Origin: Mycobacterium paraseoulense
GTDB lineage: Bacteria; Actinomycetota; Actinomycetes; Mycobacteriales; Mycobacteriaceae
Direction of reading: 5' to 3'
Length of the DNA: 64,000 nucleotides
NCBI RefSeq assembly: GCF_010731655.1
Contig: NZ_AP022619.1
Coordinates: 992,001-1,056,000 of the forward strand
Shown: positions 25,528 to 35,610 of the stretch, piece by piece
Numbering within the stretch: position 1 is the stretch's first letter
How the letters are laid out: each line of letters starts with the position of its first letter
Program-made: the position numbers and the translations under genes
Notes under the pieces: generated by a model
What the model was told of the DNA's origin: nothing
Databases searched by the model: none
The model's input: only the letters and a program-made list of their open reading frames with translations

Positions 25528-26334
25528 GTGCAGGATGCGGCCGCGTCGGGCGAACGCGGCGGGTGGCGATCGGTATCGCGGCGCGACGTACTCAAATTCG
25601 CGGCCGCGCCGATTTTCCTGGGCCTGGGCGCCGCGACCACCCCCTTCAACGACCAGAAGGCATTCGCCGCCGACATGCGGCTGATCGATTTCGCCGAACG
25701 CAGGATTGCACCGGACGAGATCAAATCGGCGGGCTATGACGGCGTGGTGAACTACGTGTCGGACTCGCGGCCGGGAGCCAACTTCGAGGCGAAACCACTC
25801 ACCCGCGGATACGCCGACGCGCTGCGCGCGGCGGGCCTGCACATCGTCAGCAACTTCCAGTACGGCAAACCCGGGTGGCCCGATCCGTCGGACTACACCC
25901 GGGGATTCGACGGCGGCGTGGCGGATGCGCAGACGGCTCAGCGGCTGCACGGCGCGGCCGGGGGCCCGGGGTCGGCGCCGATCTTTTTCAGCGTCGACGA
26001 CGACATCGACGAGAACACCTGGAACAGCATTGCCGTCCAATGGTTTCGGGGGATCAACTCCGCTTTGGGCGTGGGCCGCACCGGGATCTATGGGCATGCC
26101 AACGCGTGCGGCTGGGCGATTCGGGACGGCGTCATCGGAAGCTCGTCCACCGCGGGCCACCGGTGGGCGTGGCAGACGAAGTCGTGGTCGCACGGCGCGC
26201 GCGAACCCGCGGCGGTGCTCTACCAGGCCGTGGTCAACAGCCCGTCGAACCCGAGCCCGCTCCTCGGCGGGATCAACGTCGACATCGACGATGTGCTGGC
26301 GCCCGACTTCGGTCAGTGGGATTTCCCGCGCTGA
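25528..26334 (+). CDS. Tat-exported DUF1906 glycoside-hydrolase-like protein (Rv2525c-like)
   Basis: From GTG 25528 the protein has 268 residues. VSRRDVLKFAAAPIFLGLG is a textbook Tat signal. The mature DUF1906 domain is a TIM-barrel-type fold related to GH25-like muramidases: DFAERRIAPDEIKSAGYDGV, FFSVDDDIDEN, GIYGHANACGWA and NVDIDDVLAPDFGQWDF. The paired acidic residues (VDDDID) sit where catalytic acids are expected. In M. tuberculosis the related Rv2525c is Tat-exported and linked to cell-wall properties. It converges on katG across a hairpin. Confidence 0.83.
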   Translation: MQDAAASGERGGWRSVSRRDVLKFAAAPIFLGLGAATTPFNDQKAFAADMRLIDFAERRIAPDEIKSAGYDGVVNYVSDSRPGANFEAKPLTRGYADALRAAGLHIVSNFQYGKPGWPDPSDYTRGFDGGVADAQTAQRLHGAAGGPGSAPIFFSVDDDIDENTWNSIAVQWFRGINSALGVGRTGIYGHANACGWAIRDGVIGSSSTAGHRWAWQTKSWSHGAREPAAVLYQAVVNSPSNPSPLLGGINVDIDDVLAPDFGQWDFPR

Positions 26335-26343
26335 CCCGACGCA

Positions 26344-26378
26344 CGGCGCCCCGCGAGCCGATGGCCCGCAGGGCGCCG
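26344..26378. terminator. Hairpin between convergent genes
   Basis: CGGCGCCC at 26344-26351 pairs with GGGCGCCG at 26371-26378, and an inner stem (GCG-GCC with GGC-CGC, one mismatch each side) closes on a 3-nt loop. There is no T-run, as is common for actinobacterial terminators. It separates the DUF1906 gene from katG. Confidence 0.55.
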
Positions 26379-26393
26379 CGTGGTTTCCGGGTG

Positions 26394-28646
<2,253 letters not shown>

Positions 28647-28668
28647 TTAGGGGTGATTGGGCTGCGAG

Positions 28669-29109
28669 CTAGGAACCTGCAGTCGAACAGTCGGGGCACA
28701 CGCCCCAGTAGATGACCTCGGCCTCGTCCAGGACGAAGCCGTCGAGAACGTCGTTGTCGTCAGACGGGGTGAGGCAGGGCGCCGCGCCGACCGCGCAGTC
28801 GATGTCGGCGATCACCCCGCAGGATCGGCACACGACGTGGTGGTGGTTGTCGCCGACCCGCGACTCGTAGCGGGCGACCGACCCGGACGGCTGGATCCGG
28901 CGGACCAAACCCACCGTGCTCAGCGCGCTGAGCACGTCGTATACGGCCTGGCGGGAGACATCCGGCAGGCCGACGCGCACGGCAGAGAAGATGGTCTCGG
29001 TGTCGGCGTGCGGGTGGGCGTCCACCGCCTCCAACACGGCGACCCTGGGACGGGTCACCCGGAGATCGGCCATCCGCAGTCGTTCCGCGTAATCGGCCGT
29101 CGATGACAC
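28669..29109 (-). CDS. furA: Ferric-uptake-family repressor FurA
   Basis: A 146-residue Fur-family regulator. DNA-binding winged helix: ADLRVTRPRVAVLEAVDAHPHADTETIF. Metal site and dimer domain: YESRVGDNHHHVVCRSCGVIADIDC, with CxxC in CRSC and a second pair in GVCPDCS. In mycobacteria FurA represses its own operon and katG and is sensitive to oxidants. GTG 29109 is chosen because it lies exactly six bases after the -10 of a recognisable furA promoter, matching the leaderless start described for mycobacterial furA. Confidence 0.95.
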   Translation of the reverse strand: MSSTADYAERLRMADLRVTRPRVAVLEAVDAHPHADTETIFSAVRVGLPDVSRQAVYDVLSALSTVGLVRRIQPSGSVARYESRVGDNHHHVVCRSCGVIADIDCAVGAAPCLTPSDDNDVLDGFVLDEAEVIYWGVCPDCSTAGS

Positions 29110-29115
29110 CGCACC

Positions 29116-29145
29116 AATATGACGCACTTATTTGGAACGAGTCAA
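29116..29145 (-). promoter_or_regulatory. furA-katG promoter and FurA operator region
   Basis: On the minus strand TTGACT (29140-29145) and CATATT (29116-29121) are 18 bases apart, followed by six bases and the GTG of furA. The AT-rich stretch GTTCCAAATAAGTGCGTCAT between and over them resembles the known FurA binding site of mycobacteria. Confidence 0.8.
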
Positions 29146-29202
29146 GAGTTTACTGTGAAGTGGGGCACAACTGTAGATGACGAATGAGCTGCGTCACGCC
29201 GA

Positions 29203-30489
29203 TCAGGTCGGCTTCAGCGCGCTGCCTTTGCGCCAGTCGTCCCAGCTGAGCGTCCAGTCGCCGTTCTGCGCCAGCGTCAAGGGCGGGCCACCGCTGTTGC
29301 GGACCTCGACCACATCACCGGGCACCGAGAAGTCGTAGAACCACTTCGCGTTGTCGGCGTTGAGGTTCAGGCATCCGTGCGACGTGTCCTGATGCCCCTG
29401 GGCCCACACCGTGGCATCCAGCTCGTGCAAGTAGATGCCGTCGGTGCTGATCCGGGTGGCGTAGTTGATGGTTTCGCGATAGCCCAACCGGGAGTTCTTG
29501 GGCAGCCCGAACGTGGAGGAGTCCATGATGACCGGGTTGCCCTTGTCCAGGACGGTGTAGACACCCGGCGGCGTCCACAACGAGATGACCTTGCCGCCGA
29601 CGTCTTCGGTGCCGCCCATGCCCATCGAGGTGGGCATCGTGCGCAGCAATGTCCCGTTGCTGAAGACGCTGACCTGCTTGGTGGCGTCGTCGGCGATGGA
29701 GACGTGTGCGTCGCCGATCCGGAACGACACCTTGGTGTCGTCTTGCCCGAACAGCCCGTTGCCCAGGGCGATTCCGTAGATCTTGGCTTCGGCGGTGACG
29801 GTCGTGCCGGGCGCGTAGTAGTGCTCCGGACGCCAGTGGGCGGTTTGGTCGTCCACCCAGTACCAGGAACCCTCGACCTTGGGATCGGTGGTCACCGCCA
29901 AGTGCCGCTCGGCTTCGGCCCGGTTCGCGATCCGTTCGTCGAAGTGGGCGACGACCACTGTCCCGACGCCGTAGGAGCCGCCATCCTTGAGCGCGGCCTC
30001 CGAGGTGGTGGTGAACGAGACCTTGGTCTGGTTGGACGGTTTCAACGTCGAAAACGACGAAACTTGTTTCGATTCAATGCCATTGGAGCCCCGGCTGATG
30101 ACCGTCAGGGTATAGGTGCGGCCGTAGCCCAGGGGGACGGTGGGCTTCCAGACCGTGTTGTCCGGCGTCATCACGCCCTGCACCGACTTGCCGGTCTCGT
30201 TGACCATCTGGACGTCGGTCAGCGTCCCGGCGTCGGCCTTGACCATCACGTGTGCGACGGGATCGACGTCGCGGGCGTCGGGGCCGGGGGTGATCGTGAT
30301 GTGCGCCGGTCCCGCCGTTTTCGACGGGGCGCCGCCGTGTCCGCAGCCACCGCTGAAGCAGCCCAGCGACGCCGCGACCAAGACGCCGCCCACCACCGCG
30401 GCAACCACCAGGGCGGCTACCAGCAACCGGCGGGGCCTGCGATCTCCGAGGAACCGGCGGGCCGGCCGATCACTGTTGTTGGACGTCAC
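29203..30489 (-). CDS. L,D-transpeptidase with Ig-like domains
   Basis: A 428-residue membrane-anchored enzyme. After a basic N-terminus and one hydrophobic segment (about 18-42, near-lipobox ASLGC) come two bacterial Ig-like domains (about 65-270) and a YkuD catalytic domain. The active-site motif is HELDATVWAQGHQDTSHGCLNL (His at the start, SHGC nucleophile Cys). The C-terminal TWxDW-type tail is present. Such enzymes form 3-3 cross-links in mycobacterial peptidoglycan and are hit by carbapenems. The paralogue (LdtMt1-5) cannot be fixed from memory. GTG 30489 is used; GTG 30534 would add 15 residues. Confidence 0.88.
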   Translation of the reverse strand: MTSNNSDRPARRFLGDRRPRRLLVAALVVAAVVGGVLVAASLGCFSGGCGHGGAPSKTAGPAHITITPGPDARDVDPVAHVMVKADAGTLTDVQMVNETGKSVQGVMTPDNTVWKPTVPLGYGRTYTLTVISRGSNGIESKQVSSFSTLKPSNQTKVSFTTTSEAALKDGGSYGVGTVVVAHFDERIANRAEAERHLAVTTDPKVEGSWYWVDDQTAHWRPEHYYAPGTTVTAEAKIYGIALGNGLFGQDDTKVSFRIGDAHVSIADDATKQVSVFSNGTLLRTMPTSMGMGGTEDVGGKVISLWTPPGVYTVLDKGNPVIMDSSTFGLPKNSRLGYRETINYATRISTDGIYLHELDATVWAQGHQDTSHGCLNLNADNAKWFYDFSVPGDVVEVRNSGGPPLTLAQNGDWTLSWDDWRKGSALKPT

Positions 30490-30577
30490 TGACTGTCGGA
30501 TCCTTGCGTTCTGTTGGTCGCCGGTCCAAGTCACAGCCCAGCGGAGACGATGTTGTCCATCAGGTGCCACGGTCGTG

Positions 30578-30591
30578 CGGTTTTTAAACCG
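30578..30591. promoter_or_regulatory. AT-rich palindrome in divergent promoter region
   Basis: CGGTTT and AAACCG flank a TT centre, between the divergent L,D-transpeptidase gene and the coiled-coil gene at 30622. It is the only A/T-rich patch in this 132-bp gap. Confidence 0.3.
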
Positions 30592-30621
30592 ACGGCACCC
30601 CGGCGCGGGGATCATGGCGTC

Positions 30622-31443
30622 ATGGCCGACGACGAACTCGACAGTCTCTATTGGGCGCCGCCGAAGGATTTCACCGCGGAGCGCACCAGATTGACCGCCG
30701 CGGCCAAACGCCGCGGCGACGACGCATCCGCCAAGCGCATTGCCGCGGCCAACAAACCGACCACCGCGGCGTGGATCGTCAACCGGCTTGCGCTGCGCCA
30801 CAACGACTCCAGGCAGCGCCTGGCGGACCTGAGTGACCGGCTGCGCGCCGCGCACGCAGCGATGGACGGCGCACGCATCCGGGACTTGTCCGCCGAGCAG
30901 CATCAGCTCATCGACGAGCTGACGCGGGCGGCACTGCAAGCGGCCGACGTCAGCAACCCGTCCTCCGCGGTGCGCGACGCCGTCACCAGCACGCTGCAAG
31001 CGGCCGTCGCCGACCCCGAGGTCAGGGAGCGGCTCGGCCGTCTGGCCCGGCCCGAGCAGTGGTCGGGTTTCGGTGACTTCGGCGCGGCGGCGCCGGTAAC
31101 CGCGACCGCGCGAACCGGAAAGGCGAAGGAGCGGCCGGCGCGAGCGCGGCCGCAGCCTGCGAAGCAGCGCGCCCGCGACGGGGCCGCGCAGCGGCGGCTC
31201 GAAAGGCTGGCCTCGGCCGTGGCGGCGGCCGAGCGCGAGAAGGCCGACGCCGACGCCCGGCTGTCCGAGCGCCGCGCCGAGCGGGACGCGGCCCGGCAGC
31301 GACGTGACGAGGCGGCCGCGGCTTTGCGAAGTGCCGAGCGCGACCTCGAGCACGCCGAGAAAGGCTACGAGCGCAGCAAGGAGGCACGCCGCGCCGCGGG
31401 GGAATCGGTCAAAGAGGCGAAAGCGCAGTTGAAGCGGGCGTGA
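30622..31443 (+). CDS. Coiled-coil protein of unknown function
   Basis: A 273-residue, highly charged Ala/Arg-rich protein. The N-terminal ~130 residues are helical with a conserved-looking start (LYWAPPKDFTAERTRL, NKPTTAAWIVNRLA). After a basic linker (about 160-190) comes a long coiled coil (about 190-273) with heptad-like Glu/Arg/Ala spacing (SAVAAAEREKADADARLSER). No signal or membrane segment. Possibly a nucleoid- or polymer-associated cytoplasmic protein; the linker could bind nucleic acid. Function not known. Its stop overlaps a possible GTG of the next gene. Confidence 0.72.
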   Translation: MADDELDSLYWAPPKDFTAERTRLTAAAKRRGDDASAKRIAAANKPTTAAWIVNRLALRHNDSRQRLADLSDRLRAAHAAMDGARIRDLSAEQHQLIDELTRAALQAADVSNPSSAVRDAVTSTLQAAVADPEVRERLGRLARPEQWSGFGDFGAAAPVTATARTGKAKERPARARPQPAKQRARDGAAQRRLERLASAVAAAEREKADADARLSERRAERDAARQRRDEAAAALRSAERDLEHAEKGYERSKEARRAAGESVKEAKAQLKRA

Positions 31444-31502
31444 CGGCGGGCACCGGGCCGCGGCGGTGTTTCCGTCGGCCCAGCAGGGGTATCAGCCCTC
31501 GC

Positions 31503-33008
31503 GTGACGTCTTTATGGATGGACAACCGGGCCGAACCGCCTTGGGCCCCAAGCAAGCTTGCCGGGGACACCCGTTCCGCGGATGTCATCGTCGTCGGCGC
31601 GGGCATCACCGGGCTGATGACCGCGGTCCTGCTCGCCCGTGCGGGCAAGGACGTGCTGGTACTCGAGGCGCGCACGGTGGGCGCCTGCGCGACGGGAAAC
31701 ACCACCGCAAAGATCAGCCTGCTGCAGGGCACCCACCTGTCGAAAATCCTGACCAGGCATGGCAGTGAGCTGGCCCGCGCCTATGTGGAGGGCAACCGCG
31801 AAGGCCAAGACTGGGTGGTCGATTACTGCGAGTCGCATGGCATCGCGGTGCAGCGCGAGGACGCCTACACCTACGCCCAGGCCGCCAAGGGAGTGCCGTC
31901 GGCTCGTCGGGAGCTGAGCGCGTGCCAGGCGGTGGGGCTGCCCGCCGTCTGGGACGACGACGCCGGGGTTCCGTTCCCGTATCACGGTGGGGTGCGACTG
32001 CCCGACCAGGCGCAGTTCGATCCCATGCCGTTCCTGGACGCGCTGGCTAAGGAACTGCTCGACCGCGGCGGCCGACTCGTCGAGCGCACGCGGGTCCGGA
32101 AGGTTTCCACCCGCGGCGAGCGCGTGCGGGTGCATGTCAACGACGCCGCCCGGCGCGACGTGGAACTCGAAGCCGGGCAGCTTGTTCTGGCCACCGGCAT
32201 CCCGATCCTGGACAGGGGCGGGTATTTCGCGCGGGTGAAGCCGAGCCGGTCCTACTGCTTGGCGTTCAAGGTGCCCGGCCCCATCACCAGGCCGATGATG
32301 ATCTCCACCGACTCGCCGACGCGTTCGGTGCGATACGCGCCTGTCGCGGACGGCGAGCGCCTGATTGTGGGCGGGGCCGGCCACACCGTCGGTCGCAAGA
32401 AGAGCCCGTCGAAGGCCCTCGAGGAACTGGCGTCGTGGGCCCGCAAGCATTATCCGGGCGCCGAGCAGACGCACTTCTGGTCGGCGCAGGACTACACGCC
32501 CATCGATCAGCTGCCCTACGTCGGGCCCATCCTGCCGAACACCGAAACCATCTTTGTGGCAACGGGATTCAACAAATGGGGGATGACGAACGGCGCCGCC
32601 GCGGCCATGGCACTGGCGGGCCGGATCCTCGGTGGTCGGATGGACTGGGCCAGGGCGTTCGCCAGCTGGAGCCCCCACGAGTTGTCGGGCCTGCCGACGG
32701 CCTTACAGGCCAACCTCGAGGTGGGATTCGATCTGGCCAAGGGGTGGATCACCCCGCTGGTGCGCACCGGCCGTCGCAGCCCCGGCGCCGACGAGGGCGG
32801 CGTGGTGAGCGGGCCGCCGTGGCATCTGGAGGCACGCTGCCGCGTGGACGGCACCGAGCATGTCGTTTCCCCGGTGTGCCCGCACCTAGGCGGGATCGTG
32901 AATTGGAACGACGCCGACCAGGCGTGGGAGTGTCCGCTGCACGGGTCGCGGTTCGCGCCGGACGGCACCCTGCTGGAGGGGCCCGCGACCCGCGATCTGA
33001 CCGCCTGA
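31503..33008 (+). CDS. FAD-dependent oxidoreductase fused to a Rieske [2Fe-2S] domain
   Basis: A 501-residue fusion. Residues ~28-395 form a DAO-type flavoprotein: dinucleotide motif VVGAGITGLMTAVLLARAG, VLATGIPI, and the C-terminal FAD segment FVATGFNKWGMTNGAAAAMAL. Residues ~435-500 are a Rieske domain: CPHLGG and CPLHGS supply Cys-x-His and Cys-x2-His ligands 18 residues apart. The iron-sulfur cluster would pass electrons to or from the flavin. GTG 31503 is used; GTG 31440 (overlapping the upstream stop) and ATG 31518 are alternatives. Substrate unknown. The end lies one base from the convergent methyltransferase. Confidence 0.87.
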   Translation: MTSLWMDNRAEPPWAPSKLAGDTRSADVIVVGAGITGLMTAVLLARAGKDVLVLEARTVGACATGNTTAKISLLQGTHLSKILTRHGSELARAYVEGNREGQDWVVDYCESHGIAVQREDAYTYAQAAKGVPSARRELSACQAVGLPAVWDDDAGVPFPYHGGVRLPDQAQFDPMPFLDALAKELLDRGGRLVERTRVRKVSTRGERVRVHVNDAARRDVELEAGQLVLATGIPILDRGGYFARVKPSRSYCLAFKVPGPITRPMMISTDSPTRSVRYAPVADGERLIVGGAGHTVGRKKSPSKALEELASWARKHYPGAEQTHFWSAQDYTPIDQLPYVGPILPNTETIFVATGFNKWGMTNGAAAAMALAGRILGGRMDWARAFASWSPHELSGLPTALQANLEVGFDLAKGWITPLVRTGRRSPGADEGGVVSGPPWHLEARCRVDGTEHVVSPVCPHLGGIVNWNDADQAWECPLHGSRFAPDGTLLEGPATRDLTA

Positions 33009-33009
33009 C

Positions 33010-34053
33010 TCACCCCGCCTTTCGGTAGACGAGCCAGTGCAGCCCGACAGGGGAGTGCTCGCGCCCGACGTCGAACACATCGAGACCGTTGGCCCATCCC
33101 TCGAACCAGCCCGTGGGCGGCCAGCCGCCCTCGGGCAGGTGGGCCTTCTCGTAGTCGTACGCGGAGTCATCGGCCACCAGCTCGAGGGGGAGTCCGTCGA
33201 CCGCGCTCGCCATCTGGTCGCGGGTGTAAATCATGGTGTTGCACTGCTGACCGAATTGCACTGCGGCATCGTCGGGGACGTAGCCGTTCCGGGGCAGAAA
33301 GGCGTTGAACACCAGGCGCCCGCCGGGGGCCAGGCACTCGGCGGCGAGTTCGAACACGCCGCGTAACTCATGGGTCGTCCGGAAGTCGGGCACCACCTCA
33401 GAGAGCACCATCAGCTGATATTCGGAGTGAACACCTTCCATCGCGGTGAAGACATCGCTCTGGATCACCCGCACGGCCAGCGATTCGCCCTGCGCCTCCG
33501 AGCGCATGACATCGGCAAGCTTCGCCGCCATCTCGACCGCGTCGACCGGGTGGCCGCGTCGGGCGAGAGCCAGCGCGTTGCGTCCGGTTCCGGCGCCGAC
33601 GTCGAGCACGCGGTAGGTGGTCGGGTCGGCCGCTTCGGCAGCCAGCGCCATCACCCGCGCATCGGGCTCAGTGCCGAACAGCGGAGGCGGACGGACCGCC
33701 ACCCATTCGTCGTAATCGGCGTCTAGCGTTCGCCATTCGGCCTTGACGCGGAAGTTCACGCTCGTGCCGAAGGGGGCGCTGAACGAGATGACGATGTCGG
33801 AACGGGGGGAGGCCGTGAAACCCTTCGTCAGTTCGGTCTCCAGCGCCGCCCTGAGCTGAGACGACTGTTCGGGGGTGTGCCAGACGCCCAGGGTGGCGCA
33901 GACGTTCCCGCACAACTGGACGTACTCGTCGATCAAGGCGGGCACGGCCGGCACCCTGATCTGACCTTCGGCCGACGAACGGCGGTACAACCGCCTGATC
34001 ATCGCTTCGTAAAGCATCGACGGATCGAACGGCTCAGACAGCGGACCCTGCAC
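33010..34053 (-). CDS. Class I SAM-dependent methyltransferase
   Basis: A 347-residue methyltransferase. The first ~140 residues are an extra helical/beta region; the Rossmann part begins YRVLDVGAGTGRNALALARRG, followed by VDAVEMAAKLADV, MVLSEVVPDFR and GGRLVFNAFLPR. The substrate is unknown. It lies 51 bp behind the GT1 glycosyltransferase on the same strand, so the pair may decorate one molecule, as glycosyltransferase-methyltransferase pairs do in mycobacterial glycolipid loci. GTG start 34053. Confidence 0.75.
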   Translation of the reverse strand: MQGPLSEPFDPSMLYEAMIRRLYRRSSAEGQIRVPAVPALIDEYVQLCGNVCATLGVWHTPEQSSQLRAALETELTKGFTASPRSDIVISFSAPFGTSVNFRVKAEWRTLDADYDEWVAVRPPPLFGTEPDARVMALAAEAADPTTYRVLDVGAGTGRNALALARRGHPVDAVEMAAKLADVMRSEAQGESLAVRVIQSDVFTAMEGVHSEYQLMVLSEVVPDFRTTHELRGVFELAAECLAPGGRLVFNAFLPRNGYVPDDAAVQFGQQCNTMIYTRDQMASAVDGLPLELVADDSAYDYEKAHLPEGGWPPTGWFEGWANGLDVFDVGREHSPVGLHWLVYRKAG

Positions 34054-34104
34054 CAGAACCTTCTACACGACCGGGTCGCTTTGCACCACTGGTCGCAGCG
34101 CCCA

Positions 34105-35277
34105 TCAGCCCGAGCGGGCGGCGCCTTCGAGGAGGTCGGCGGCCCTCGCGATGCTTTCGGCGGGTTTGGTCATCGCGGTCGCGACCTCGCGGGCCCGGGT
34201 GACGTAATCCGCGGCGAGCAGCGAGCGCAGATCCGCGACCAATGAATCGTAGGTGGACTCCGAAAAGGGCCTGGCGATGCCCACTTCCAGCTGACTGACC
34301 GCGTCTGCCCAGATCGGCTGATCGAGCCAGAGCCAGAGGACCAACATGGGGACTCCTGCCCGCAGGCCCGCAGCGGTGGTGCCGGCGCCCCCGTGGTGCA
34401 CGATCGCCCGGCAGGCCGGAAAGACCGCCGCATGGTTGACCGCATCGACGATCTTGGTGTGGCTCGCCGGTGCGACGTGGGTGAAATCGTTTGGGCCGCT
34501 GCAGATCAACGCCCGCTCGCCCAATTGTTCGCACGCCCCGGTGATCACCGCGACCGTCTCGGGGGGCGAGGTCACCGGGGTGGATCCGAAGCCGAAGTAG
34601 ATGGGCGGGGGTCCCTCGGCGACCCACGACAACACCTCGTCGTCGGCATCGGTCGGCATTTCCAGCGTCAGAGAGCCGACGAACGGCCGTCGCTGCCCGG
34701 ATTTCGCCCATTCGGCCGCCAGCTCGGGCACGCAGAGCTCCTCGTAGGCCTGGATCTCCAGCACTGGTCCGGTGGACGATCCGCCGCCGTCGGACAAGCC
34801 AAGCGCCTCGCGTTGCGCGCCTTCGGCGACGTTCGTCACGTGCGCCTGGAACCCGCCGAGATCCAACGCGCGCGCGGGGAAGAAGTGCAGCGCGGCAAAC
34901 GGCATGCCGTGGAACTCCGCGACGTTGGCGGCCAGGCGCTGCTCGTTCATGCCGGCCACCAGCAGGTCGGCACCCTCTGCCAACGACGCCAGCGCCGCGC
35001 CCTTCTCCACCCACACCCGGGTGACCCGCTCCATGACTTGGGGTAACGCGCTGATCGGATCCTGGACGCGATGAACGAAATCCGTGGCCGCGTTGATCTG
35101 CTCTCGGGTGTCCCGCCCGTAGGCGACGGCGGTCAGCCCGGCCGATTCGACGAAGCGGAGGCTGTCGGGCGGGGCCGCGATGCGGACGTCGTGACCCCGG
35201 CGGAGCAGCTCGCGACCAACGGCGACGCAGGGCTCGACGTCGCCCCGGCTTCCGTAGCCTGCCAGCACAATTTTCAT
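34105..35277 (-). CDS. GT1-family glycosyltransferase (Rv1524/Rv1526c-like)
   Basis: A 390-residue GT-B inverting glycosyltransferase of the UGT/MGT type. N-domain: LAGYGSRGDVEPCVAVGREL; C-domain: PPIYFGFGSTPV, and the donor-binding AIVHHGGAGTTAAGLRAGVP. It resembles the glycopeptidolipid glucosyl/rhamnosyltransferases and M. tuberculosis Rv1524/Rv1526c, with a shorter middle region. Such enzymes add sugars to cell-surface lipids. ATG 35277 starts the conserved MKIVLAGYG. No peptide synthetase or acetyltransferase of a full GPL locus is nearby. Confidence 0.84.
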   Translation of the reverse strand: MKIVLAGYGSRGDVEPCVAVGRELLRRGHDVRIAAPPDSLRFVESAGLTAVAYGRDTREQINAATDFVHRVQDPISALPQVMERVTRVWVEKGAALASLAEGADLLVAGMNEQRLAANVAEFHGMPFAALHFFPARALDLGGFQAHVTNVAEGAQREALGLSDGGGSSTGPVLEIQAYEELCVPELAAEWAKSGQRRPFVGSLTLEMPTDADDEVLSWVAEGPPPIYFGFGSTPVTSPPETVAVITGACEQLGERALICSGPNDFTHVAPASHTKIVDAVNHAAVFPACRAIVHHGGAGTTAAGLRAGVPMLVLWLWLDQPIWADAVSQLEVGIARPFSESTYDSLVADLRSLLAADYVTRAREVATAMTKPAESIARAADLLEGAARSG

Positions 35278-35610
35278 TAGCGACCTAACTCGCGGTGATT
35301 GCATCGATCCAAGCAGACCGGTTATCTCGGTGCCGTCCGCGGGGCTGACGGCATCCGCCGCGATACGGAGCTAATTGACCGGTGATCTGGGGCGGCTGAA
35401 GTCGCAGTATTCCTCGTCACCGGCGATACTCGAGCGTCTGAGGCGAATTCGGCATGGTCAGGAGGCAGCACTCGGTCGTGCGTCATCGCGGGCCATGTAC
35501 TACTAGAGAGATCACGATTTGTTTGCTGTCCGTTGGGCTACCCCTTAACGGCCCGCCGTGAGCCGTTAACACTGTGGCTCCCTGTTGAACCGTCCGGAGG
35601 AGACGACTAC
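35278..35610. other. 333-bp intergenic region with inverted repeat before the PPE gene
   Basis: Between the divergent GT1 and PPE genes. At 35545-35569, TTAACGGC and GCCGTTAA pair perfectly around a 9-nt spacer, ending 41 nt before the PPE ATG, within the probable 5' leader; it could be an operator or an RNA hairpin. GGAGG at about 35596 is the PPE ribosome site. No ORF is convincing in the rest. Confidence 0.4.

Noticed and set aside
30490-31353. N-terminal extension of the L,D-transpeptidase frame
   Set aside because: The extra sequence overlaps the coiled-coil gene on the other strand and has no signal or domain; the real start with a membrane anchor is near 30489.
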